Of a DNA stretch of 64,000 nt, positions 54,941 to 64,000 are shown piece after piece (within the stretch, counting starts at the first letter, position 1; each line of letters opens with the position of its first letter). The notes beneath the pieces were generated by a model. The model was not told the DNA's origin, made no database searches, and saw only the letters and a list, made by a program, of their open reading frames with translations. The DNA is from Eurosta solidaginis (lineage: Eukaryota; Arthropoda; Insecta; Diptera; Tephritidae): NCBI RefSeq assembly GCF_040869045.1, contig NC_090322.1, positions 192,385,477 through 192,449,476 on the forward strand, written 5' to 3'. Both the position numbers and the translations under genes were made by a program.

Positions 54941-55321
54941 TAAACTCTTCCGTTTCTTTCCTTGCTTTAGGCTCAGGTTATGTATGACGCCGTGACACTT
55001 TGCGTCACAGTCACTGGCATTCCCATTCACCACTTTATAGTACTAAAAATTAAACAAAGTCTATCAGGTTTATTTACACTCAGTGGGGTGAATGAATGCT
55101 CGTATATCATGCGAATTGTGGCTCAAATGAGAAATTACGAATCGTTGCGTGTTACATAATAAGCCTCTTAATTTGCAATCTGATTTCGCTGATTTCATTA
55201 TTTACGCTACAGTGTAGTGATTGCAATAACGCTTTCATTTTGTGTTCCCTATACCGTGAGCAAATATACTTATAAATAAATAACAGGCTATACCCAACTG
55301 CTTCCAATTCACGGAAGTTCA
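54941..55321. other. no recognised feature
   Basis: No protein-like frame. The word ATACCGTGAGCAAA is shared with about 13990, which suggests that both stretches belong to one older repeat that also includes the CGATA cluster. Confidence 0.4.
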
Positions 55322-55440
55322 TATATCGACTGCTGAGTGAAATATCACCCTATCTCGGCTGCAGTTTCGAAAACGCCTTATCTCAGAAAACGTTTGAAGA
55401 ATGCTCTATCTCAGAATTTTGTTCATAAACACTCCAGCTA
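55322..55440 (+). repeat. single arm of the palindromic element seen at 59829-60640
   Basis: Shares CTGAGTG-AATATC, CTATCTCGGCTGCAGTTTC, AAAACGCC-ATCTCAGAAAAC and TATCTCAGAATTTTGTT with 59840-59960. Confidence 0.65.
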
Positions 55441-55969
55441 ATGTCCAAATGTTTGAATTTTAGATAGCGATTTTTTGAAACAGATATGGTTATAATCCAT
55501 TAAGCAGTCGATATACGGCTTTTTAGTCTTCAATGTTATTCCTATTAACGCGGCTCTTCAACACGTTCGATCAAGCTTTACGAATTGTTAGTGTACTGTT
55601 ACTAACTTCTGCTGCATAACTTTTGATGTGCAAACATGTTCGCTCAGAGTGTGAGAGAAGCGTGAACGTGAGCGTAAGGTGTAAAGTGTAAGCGTAAGCG
55701 TAGTCTTTGTAAATGTGAAGATATAAACATATAGAATGTAAATACGGGCGCAGTGTGTGGGAATAGATAATGAAAGCGTGGTGTGTAGTGTAAGCATAGT
55801 TGGTAGTGTGTGATTGGGATGTCGTATGGTGGAGTAGGGAATATAAACGTGAGCGTAGTCACTACATCTATTTTTAATATGAGAGAAATCAAGACAAGGC
55901 AAATTAAGGAAAGGAAGGAAAAACAAAGAAAATGAAATATTGGAAGTCAAAACCGAAGCCGGGAAAGAG
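55441..55969. other. no recognised feature; GTAAGCGTAAGCGT run
   Basis: 55660-55870 contains irregular repeats of GTGAGCGTAAG and AGCGTAGT words. No coding content. Confidence 0.5.
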
Positions 55970-56600
55970 ACTAGCCGGCGTATTATCAATTTGTTATCGA
56001 AGTGTTAACGGTTTGTTTTCGATGAGTTTTCGGTGAGTTAATGTTTTCTGTCGACGTAGTAAGAGCGTGTTATTCATTTGTATCGACGATCTATCAGTTT
56101 GTTATTGACTTGTGATCGAAAAGTTGTCCATTAGTTATCAAAATTGTTACCAATATGTTATCGAACAGTTATCGATTCAGCATTGGAGTTTAATCAAATT
56201 TGTATGGGAGTATCTAACTTTTACCAAAGAGTTATCGAAATTTACCGACATTAACGACATTTTATGACAAAAATATCGGGTTCTTATCGCAATGTTATCT
56301 ATTTGTTTTACAAAGTCATCGATTAGCTAACTATATGTTATCTTTGTATTATCGATTTGTTACCGAAAAGCTATCGGTATTTTATCAAAAGGTTATAGTA
56401 TTTTTATTGAAAACTTATCGATTTGGTATCGGTAATTGATCGGTTTAATATGATATACTTCCCTTAATAAAGATATATGAATACGTAAATGGGTGACGCC
56501 AATAAGAAGCCGGTAACTCAACGATAATTTTGCTTTCGATAGTAAGCCGGTATCGGTTGTTACCGATAAGAAGCCGACGAAGCTCTCCTCAAATAAGTCG
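55970..56600. repeat. third cluster of CGATA-like motifs
   Basis: Dense TTATCGA, ATCGATTTGTTA, GTTATCGAA and CGGTATC words, mostly in the opposite orientation to the cluster at 13.5 kb. It is about 600 bases long and has the same degenerate short-tandem look. Confidence 0.65.
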
Positions 56601-56973
56601 AAATTATTTGTTTCTTTTAAAGTTATCTCTGTTGTGGTACGCTCTAGTTAATTAAAAAAATAACAAATAGTTTTCTAGACGTAAACCTGTAAGTTTACAA
56701 ATGGAACGTCACCAATACTTGAACTTTGCGCCAAGTTAATTCAACAGGCGCTTGCGATGGATACAAATTTGTAGAAATATGGGTTGAATTGGCGCATAAT
56801 TCTTTTCGAAAAAAAAAAAAAAAATATTGCATACTATAGTGTCCGATCAAGTCGGTTCCGACAAATGTCTTATCACATCCAGAGAAAAACTATTGTAAAA
56901 TTAACTTAAAATCGCGTATACTACACCTAAAACTTAGGCATAATTAACCTACTAAGTTTTTTCATCATCTTAA

Positions 56974-59028
56974 CCCTCAAATGCACACTCCGAAACTGTT
57001 GCGGCCTGCGTGGCCATACTTTTTTCTGGGGTAACTTTGGCTCGAGAAATACGAATCTATTGTCAGATTTGCGATATATATAATAGTTTAGCCACCAGAT
57101 GAGGTCCAATGTAGGAGGTCTGAGGGCGTCCCTGAGCGTAGAGGTATAAAAAATTCAATACATTACACAAGTCTTTAAGAAAATTATTTTTATTTATTGT
57201 TAAATACAATACAAAAAATATACGTTATAATAGTAAAAATGAAAGCTATTGTTTAGTGTGATATATGTAAGTCGAAGCAGTTCCTAGGTACACTGCAGCG
57301 TAAATGTACTTGGCATTTACTACAAACGCATTGGGTTTGTGATATTTTGCAATACCTGCATTTTATTTTAGCCTCTGTTTTAGACGACCATTTAAAACGC
57401 ACAACCCATCAAAACGCACATCTGCTACTGGATGCTGAGCTCGTTTCCCCAAGGTACTTCACTGCTCTGGGTTCTCTTGTATAGTAGATGACCTACCAAC
57501 AGGTCTTTTTTTATACATACACAAAGTGCTTCAGCCAAATATATACGAAACTCAGGCAGCGATAGTAAGTGCTCTTCTGCTTTTGGACGTGATGGACTTT
57601 TTTGACATATAAACAAGATGGAAAAAAATACGAGTCATAACATCACGAGATTTCAATGTTATCTTATATCCACCCATTAATCAATCCATCAAATCAACAC
57701 CGCACATGTGCGCATTATACTCACTGATAATCTGTGACAATCAACTTCGACATATTTTTCTCCTGTCTATTGTATCTTAAATTTTTCGCTATCTCTGGCA
57801 CTCCAGAGCTTCTTGAAAATGGAGTGATTCCTACGTATCTAGATACAAACCGAACGCACCTTGTATCTTTCCAAAGCACTGTTGATAAATCTATGTCATA
57901 TGCTGTGCCAACGTACTCAGTGGAATAACCTCTAGTTGCTTTTGTAGCTTCCAAATCTCTATCTAACGATAACTTGCAATTAGGCACTCTATTTGCACGA
58001 ACTGTACCTAGCGAATAAATACCACGGTCATGAAGGTGTGCTGTAAAACCCCCTGGGCCTAAAGTAACAGATGGACCTCCTTCTTCTTGGTCACGTAAAG
58101 GAGATCGCACCCTTTTCCAAGTGACTTCTACTATTTCGGGTACTGTATTGTTTGATTGATTCGATGTTGTTGGTATTTCGGCATTTGTTGCTAATTGTGG
58201 GGTATCTAAAAATGTCGATGACACTCCAAGCAAACTGCTATCCAGAGAAATGTTAGCATCTTGAATAAATGTACTACTTGTTTCTGCTAAATTCATAGTA
58301 TTCAAACATTCATCTATATTTTCTGGTGTTATGTGTAATCCGGATCATTAACTGAGTCGTCGTCATCGAAGTCACTGTCATCCGATCCAATTACTGAATC
58401 CATCAAATCCCTTATCTGATAATCACTTATTGAGCTCAAGTAAAATTTTTTTCTCTCATACAAGGACCAGTCTCCTATTTTGCGTCTTTTCCCCTTTTGT
58501 ATGAGCCGTTTATGTCGATTGGATATAGTTTCAATATTATCTGCCATGACTCTTTATCACAGTTAAAAAAAAAAAAATTAATAAGGAAATATTCACTTAT
58601 TCAATCCAAAAAGAAAAAAAATTTATTCTTGGTTTCACAAAGCTGCCCACAGGCACGAGTACAAAACTTTCCAAAATTTACACAGTATGTTTCTTATTCC
58701 ATTTCTGATACTGCACCTACAAACCTTATACTTACGAAAATCGCTAAGAAAAATTTAATAAAGCATTCAAGTTATAAATAGGTTTTTTTTTTATTTTTAT
58801 AATACAACGCACTTTACTTGAAATTTTCCTTGTGTATTTTACGACTTATAGCACTCGACTGAAAATAACTGCGCAACATCTCACAATAACTCGCCCGATT
58901 TGATTTCTTTTTGTTGGTGGACATATGGACGAAGGCTGCATATAATAACTGGTACGAAATAAATCTGTATTTTCAAATTAACGGACTTTAAAAACGTGTG
59001 CCCTGAGGCACTCTTATGCATTAGAGGG
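56974..59028 (-). mobile_element. piggyBac-type DNA transposon, internally deleted
   Basis: TTAA flanks both ends (56970-56973 and 59029-59032), the exact target duplication of piggyBac elements. The termini are CCCTCAAATGCACA and, inverted, CCCTCTAATGCATA (12 of 14 identical). The coding strand is minus. Length 2055 bp; the transposase inside has lost about half of its sequence. Confidence 0.85.
57240..58547 (-). pseudogene. piggyBac-like transposase, deleted and frameshifted
   Basis: An ATG at 58547 starts an acidic N-terminus (MADNIETISNRHKRL, then GSDDSDFDDDDS). A second frame (58305-57721) has a Thr/Ser-rich part with WKRVRSPL and then jumps directly to RGIYSLGTVRANR, RGYSTEYVG, STVLWKDTRCVRFVSRYVG, which is the second half of the DDE domain. 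The segment with the first two catalytic Asp is therefore missing. Below 57721 pieces in other frames give AHMCGVDLMD, GGYKITLKSRDVMTRIFF, and at the end the Cys-rich C-terminal domain (CRYCK, CVCSKCQVHLRC). Several stops. It is inactive; cysteines of the C-terminal zinc domain are still present. Confidence 0.8.
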
Positions 59029-59032
59029 TTAA

Positions 59033-59195
59033 TAAATAATAATTAAATTAGGAAATAAATTGCCTAAGCTTTGTTTCCATTGTCGAGCATAAATTGTATA
59101 AGTACTTTGGTAGGATGTACAAGTCTCTTGGGCCCCATACAAAACTCTTTAACTAAGTCAACTTTGTTCGATTTACAATTGTTTTTCTCTTTGTG
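59033..59195. other. short unassigned spacer
   Basis: No recognised feature between the piggyBac element and the family B fragment. Confidence 0.5.
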
Positions 59196-59430
59196 CAGAC
59201 ATACACCCTCACCAAATTTCATTTAATTATCTCGAAAATTTAGGGACTAGTTTGTGTTCAAACTGACAGACACCCGGACAGACCGTCAAAGGGTCATTGT
59301 TGAATCAACTCAGCTCGTCGGCCTGATGATTTCGATATATTTATTGGTGTATCTAGCTCTTCTCCTGCAAGGACTAACAACTTTATATACAATTTTATTT
59401 TTCATGAATGGTATAAATATTAGCCACATA
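59196..59430 (+). repeat. family B fragment, diverged
   Basis: Follows the inverse of 3337-3560: ACCAAATTTCATTTA, TTAGGGACTAGTTTGTGTTC, an eroded CCGGACAGACCG run, ATCAACTCAGCTCGTCGGCCTGAT and the end TTTTCATGAATGGTATAAAT. Confidence 0.6.
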
Positions 59431-59828
59431 TTGCTGGCATTTCAATAAGTTAATGACATATGCTGCACTGTGTGTGCCAGTTATATTAATTGCGGTAGAT
59501 AATGAAAAGCAGAGATGTTAATTGAAATTGTATAGAAAAAAGAACTTACGAAAACAAATAAACCAATTGACACCATTGTTAATTGCTACGCAGCGTAATG
59601 TAGCTTTATGTGTTTACTTAATTTCATTTATCAACAATAACCAATAATTAAATTTTTATACCCAGTTTTGCTTGTAGTAGAATATTTTAAATGTGTTCCA
59701 TTCCGAGGAAAGAGGTATATTCTTCTGAATATGAATTGTAGCTTTCTGAATGTAAAATGGAATTTCCGAATTTGAATTTTACCTTTTTAAGTTTAAGTTT
59801 GAAATTCCTAATTTGTTTTGAGATTTTT

Positions 59829-60640
59829 GGAAGTCCGACTTCTGAGTGGAATATCGTTCTATCTTGGCTGCAGTTTCAAAAACGCCCCATCTCAGAAAAC
59901 TTTGTAATATCGCCCAATCTCAGAATTTGTTTCAAAACGCCATATCTGAGCTTATAAATTTAATAAATTTTTACATAGTGTACAAATGCGCGGTGGCAAC
60001 GGCGCGCACCCATGTAATTGCAAAAGGATATGTGTTTAGGCAAAAAGGGGAGAAAATGAAAACACCAAAAAAGTTTCGTGTTAATAAAAAGGAATTCACA
60101 TTGGGTTTTACTAAATGTATATAAAAGAAGCAACAAGTGTTAAGTTAGGATTTTAACAAATGTTGTGAAAATATATGTACTTTTGAAAGTATTTGAAAAT
60201 ATTAACACTTACGTGACGTGAGATTACGTGTACCTTTGCTGGCTGCTGGATTCAAAGAGGACGAGCCTCTTTGCGACATGAGCCAACAAACCCACGATAC
60301 AGCTCCTTCGTTGGGTTTCCCGGCAACAAAGTTGCTGTACCGCAGGCTCACAGCGGTAAAAATCTAAGATACATGCGTACTACCACTCACAGATGCTTGT
60401 GTGTATTAGTGATCACAAGCATATGTGGGTGGTAGTAAACGAAGGAAAATAAACTAAAGAAAATTATGTTAAGGGGGGGGGGGGGGGGGGGGTGGGGAGA
60501 TATATTTAGGCCTGTGGTCTAAACACATAGCTAAGGCCTCTACACAAAAATCTGACGTTCTTAAACCAAATTCTTAGATAGAGTTTTCAAGCTGATAGCC
60601 GAAATAGGGTGATATTCCACTCAGTCGTAGATTTTTAGTG
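59829..60640. mobile_element. palindromic MITE-like element
   Basis: The left end (GACTTCTGAGTGGAATATCG, then TATCTTGGCTGCAG) and the inverse of the right end (GACTGAGTGGAATATCACCC, then TATTTCGGCT) form inverted arms of about 40-60 bp. A lone arm lies at 55322-55440. It is inserted in a degenerate AT-rich repeat that continues on both sides. Inside, 60378-60440 forms a hairpin of 24-bp arms (TACTACCACTCACAGATGC with its inverse), and a run of 20 G is at 60473-60492. Confidence 0.6.
60473..60492. repeat. run of 20 G
   Basis: Uninterrupted G run followed by TGGGGAGA, inside the palindromic element at 59829-60640. Confidence 0.95.
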
Positions 60641-60659
60641 AGTTTTCTGAAGTATAGTG

Positions 60660-61680
60660 GCAATTACGAAGCTGGGATTCAACTTTATGAATTCAAAATT
60701 AAAATTCTGTACTTGAATTCAAATTTTGTGAATATGAAAGCCAAATTCTAAATTTCAGTTGTTATTTTCAGTCCCTCAATTTGAGTTCAGAGTTCTATAT
60801 TTAAATTCAGAAAGTTACAGCTCGAGCTATGTAGCCTAACAGTTCAATTTCAGAACTCGCGCTGTAACTTTTTCAATTTACATTTTAAATTCTGAACTTA
60901 AATTGAGATTTTCTGAAATTGAAATGAATAATCTGAAATTTGTAATTTTTCGAAGTGGAATTGAAGTTTTCTAAACTTAAAATAGAGTATCTAAGCTGAA
61001 ATTAAAATTATCTTTATTTAAAATGGAAATTCGGAACTTGAATCGAAAATATCTAAATAGAAATTAGAGCTTACGAGTTCTCGAGTTTGTTCAAGAAAAT
61101 ATTTAGCGCGAGTCTCGGAATCTCGCGAGCTTCTCGACATTTAATTTAAGCGCTACACCGGCAGTTTATTACCGAACAAAAGCAAAAATTTCCATAAAAC
61201 CATAAACCAAAAACACTGGATTACAATTAATACATAAAAAAAAAATTAAGTATTAAAAAAAAATGAACAGGATTAACCTGGTTTTATCGAGCCAATTGAG
61301 GGCAGTGCGCTGCCACAACGTCCGAGAAAAAAAAATCCAATGACTAAACTAATTGTCGAGAAGCTCTCGAGATTAGCGAGTATTTCGAGAAACAAGAATC
61401 TCGCCAGAAGTCGAGCTCTCGATTTCTCAGGTCTCGAATGATTCGCTTGTGTTCTAGAAGAAATTGTAAGCTCAAATTGAAATGAATATTCTGAATTGGA
61501 ATGAAATTTCAGAATTGAAATTCTTTGAATTTACAACTGTAATTATGAACCCAAATTCAATTTTTCTGAAATTGGAATACAAATTCTAAATTGGATTTAA
61601 ATTTTTCGATACTTGAATTTAAGTTTTCTGAATTTAAAAATAAAATGCTCTGAGTTTAAATTTCGTAGTTCCATTTAAAT
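60660..61680. repeat. degenerate AT-rich short repeat (TTCTGAATTTGAAAT-like)
   Basis: Words built on TTCTGAA, AATTGAAAT and AATTCAAATT recur irregularly about every 20-30 bases from 59700 to 59828 and from 60660 to 61680. Interrupted by the palindromic element before it and by the inverted repeat at 61080-61440. Confidence 0.65.
61080..61440. mobile_element. small inverted-repeat element with TCTCGAG-rich arms
   Basis: TCTCGCGAGCTTCTCGACA at about 61120 pairs with TGTCGAGAAGCTCTCGAGA at about 61352, and the outer parts of both arms are rich in CTCGAG words. The middle (61145-61345) is AT-rich and non-coding. Confidence 0.55.
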
Positions 61681-61689
61681 TTTCTTTAG

Positions 61690-62130
61690 TAAAATTTATT
61701 ACAGTTGCTCAACCCTTATACACTTAGAGTACTTTTGTTTTTGTTTTGCTCTGAAGAATAGGCGCAGATACAAATTCACACTACGAATATAAAAAAGTTT
61801 TCATGGCACCTCCATATGCCCTCACATAAAATTTCGATTCATTCGAAAGTGCTGAATTTCATATGAAGGTGCAAAGAAAACGCACTTCCATATGAAGCCA
61901 ATACACTTCGGTAAGATATTCAAATTTACACTAACAAATTGAAAACAAAAAAAGTTTCAATAATATTGTTGTACAGAGAAAAGTTGGAATTAAAAATTTA
62001 TTTATGTAGGGGACCATAAAAATTCTTCAAAAATATAAAATACATTTTTTTTTTCAATATAAGAAAGTTTCAGTGAATACACAACTCGGTATATGTATTT
62101 TGATTTGCACTTCAATATAAAAATTTTTGA
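61690..62130 (-). repeat. repeat Y, uninterrupted copy
   Basis: Inverse of 29650-30041 plus 35631-35690. It shows the intact target GCGCCTATTCTTCAG into which X inserted in the other copy, and so confirms the X boundaries. Confidence 0.7.
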
Positions 62131-63015
62131 ATGGCATGATTATAATTATCTAAAAATTTTCTAACTTTAAATGATATTGTTTGAAGTTGGGATATTCAAG
62201 TCAGCTTGTTATCATCTTTTCTGGTTCAAACTTAAAACTGTTCAGTGTTTGTTAATTTTGCAATCGAAGCGACACCCACATATCGTTATACACATCAGCC
62301 TACGTCAAGTACAAATATAAACTTAATTTATTCACTTAATTTACTTACTCATATATTAAAACTTATTAATAATAAATTACCTCGGAGACTCACACATTAA
62401 TTTGTTCATGCAGAGAGTCAATAAATAATGCATTATAAATACATTTTTTTTTGTTTTTGTTGTTTTATCCCATTAATTTGTGTGACAACTCTTTCCACAA
62501 AAGACCACAAACCCTCCACTTACACTTACTTGACTGTCTTTGAATAAAACCGCATCATATGCACATCGCCATGAATTAAGAAAGATCTATCAAGTCCTTC
62601 ATTTATCAGCTATTCATTGTCATTGTGTCGTCGCCATTGATGCACATGAACTCAGGCAACCATACATAAGTTTTGTCATCACTTTCTTGGCATATGAATA
62701 AAGGAGTGAGATAAGCATTGGGAATAAGTAAAACATATGGCGTACAAATACCATTGAAGCAGTTGTCGGGTGTTGTTACAAATAAAAAGCTTCCCACACA
62801 TTTTCAGTCGTATAGCGCTTGGCAGCTTTTTTGTACTACCTATCGATATATACATATATATCTACACAGTAGCGTGTACAGACGAATATTTGTTAAACGT
62901 GTTTAGGAGGGTCAGGTGTCAAGTTGTTCATCTTATATACATGTTTTGGAGCTCGTATATCAATGGCATAGGTCGGGCTATATATCGTTTTTTAAAAGCA
63001 ACAATTGGATTATGT
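62131..63015. other. no recognised feature
   Basis: AT-rich. Short frames on both strands (e.g. 62606-62797 minus) have no recognisable content. Confidence 0.5.
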
Positions 63016-63335
63016 GCGGCCGCCGTTGTGATGGTAGCCTGTCCTGCCTACCACACCGAATCTCCTGGTTTTACGCCCCGGGCAAAGCAACATCAAAATT
63101 TTGGAAACAAGTTTTTTCTATTAAAAAAAAATCTTTCTAAGCGGGGTCGCCCCTCGGCACTGAAAGCTTATTTGCCTTGCAGATGGCGTTCGAAGTCGGC
63201 ATAAAACAAGTAGGTCCCGTCCCGCCAATTTGTAGGAAAAACTAAAAGAAGCACTGCGCAAATTGGAAGAGAAGTTCGGCCTAAAATCTCTTCGGAGATT
63301 ATCGCACCTCACATTTATTTATTTTTTTAATTATA
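63016..63335 (+). mobile_element. tRNA-derived SINE, third copy
   Basis: Matches 36327-36643 along its length: GCGGCCGCCGTTGTGATGG, a mutated B box (GGTTTTACGCCCC), GGGCAAAGCAACATCAAAAT, GCGGGGTCGCCCCTCGG, and GATTATCGCACCTCACATTTA at the end. About 40 bases around 63175-63215 differ from the other copy, with GGCATAAAACAAGTAGGTCC in this one. Confidence 0.75.
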
Positions 63336-63359
63336 TAATATTTAAGCTGACTATAAAAA

Positions 63360-63600
63360 AATTTAAATACTGTCATAATTTCAGCATTTATCCTTATCTT
63401 CTTATGATTCTTAATCCTTATTTTTATATTTGTCTTTATCTTAATCTTCATTTTCAATTTCATCTTTATTTTTATCCTTATCTTCATCTTTATCTTGATC
63501 CTTATCTTCATCTTTATCTTCTTATACATCTTCAACTTTATATTTATATTTATCTTTATCTATATTTACATCTTCATCTTCATTTATTATAAGCTTTTAT
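63360..63600. repeat. TTTATCTTCATC-like microsatellite
   Basis: Six- and twelve-base words (TTTATC, TTCATC, TTATCC) repeat over about 240 bases with frequent substitutions. Confidence 0.85.
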
Positions 63601-63769
63601 TTAGTTTCACTTGGCTGTTGTCTGTAATGAAATTTTGCAAGTTAATTAAGTTAGTTAACACTCGAATCGGAGAACTTGACTGTTCAAAGTTGACTTCGAA
63701 GAAACCATGTAATGATGATGCATTAAAAGAAATGGATAGGATGAAAAACGTTACAAATAACTGAGTAAA

Positions 63770-64000
63770 GATTACGTAACTAATTTAAACAATATTTTAC
63801 CCTACTAAAAATTAAAAAAAATTATATTTAAATTAAATTTAAGAAAAAAGCTTTTCTAAGAACATGCTTTTATTACTTGTTAATAAAACGAAGTAAAAAG
63901 TAAAAAATAAAATTAAAGAAAAAAAAACTTTTTTAAAAATAAGCTTTTATTATTGGTTAATAAAATTAACTAAAAAGTAAAAAATAAATTCACTGTAAAG
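63770..64000. repeat. AT-rich ~97-bp direct duplication at the window edge
   Basis: Two units each contain GCTTTTATTA, TTGTTAATAAAA or TTGGTTAATAAAA, and AAAAAGTAAAAAATAAA in the same order. The second is cut by the end of the window. Confidence 0.6.

Noticed and set aside
63299..63592. Lysine/isoleucine-rich or leucine/tyrosine-rich frames
   Set aside because: They are translations of the TTTATC microsatellite.

Overview
The window is a gene-poor, transposon-dense stretch of an insect genome, most probably a brachyceran fly of the tephritid (fruit fly) type. The inference rests on composition (AT-rich, short GT-AG introns of about 70-77 bp), on the mix of non-LTR elements, Penelope, hAT, piggyBac, a CACTG-ended DNA transposon and a gypsy-type LTR, and on two interspersed repeat families that I recall from tephritid sequence. 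I found no convincing host gene. Every long open frame that can be recognised belongs to a mobile element, and nearly all are broken.

Layout. 1-8.6 kb: fragments of repeat family A, a possible Penelope remnant, a complete family B element with 153-bp tandem units, a palindromic element, and a 5'-truncated non-LTR element lying next to a decayed copy of an orphan transposase-like gene. 8.9-13.9 kb: a full-length family A copy holding a 130-bp minisatellite, a 157-bp tandem array whose units carry a CTCF-like motif, and a cluster of CGATA motifs. 14.7-17.2 kb: a hAT transposon with a broken transposase. 17.6-24.6 kb: a broken non-LTR element, then a family A foldback with a Penelope-like retroelement inside one arm, then a small foldback. 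25.15-28.6 kb: a solo LTR split by a 2.9-kb DNA transposon. 29.6-35.7 kb: a three-level nest, repeat Y containing inverted-repeat element X containing a full-length family A copy with about 25 units of the 130-bp minisatellite. 36-40.8 kb: a tRNA-derived SINE, low-complexity tracts and a decayed RNase H fragment. 40.9-45 kb: a nearly full-length Jockey-type non-LTR element. 45.7-52.1 kb: an 18-bp minisatellite split by a complete LOA/I-type non-LTR element with a 13-bp target duplication. 52-64 kb: another palindromic element, two more CGATA clusters, a piggyBac element with TTAA ends, palindromic MITE-like elements, a second Y copy, another SINE and simple repeats.

The best candidate for a poorly described system is the transposon at 25168-28080. 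Its boundaries are fixed because it interrupts an LTR that can be read across it. It has inverted repeats of more than 500 bp, ends in CACTGG, duplicates 3 bp (ATA), and encodes a two-exon protein of an orphan arthropod family with two conserved Asp, a C-x2-C and a His in the order seen in CACTA/Chapaev-type transposases. A second, older relative at 7795-8560 has a candidate intron at a different place. The other main points are family A and family B (same start sequence, terminal hairpin and internal tandem repeats) and the CTCF-like tandem array.

Limits: family names rest on motifs read by eye. No alignment, database search or folding program was run.
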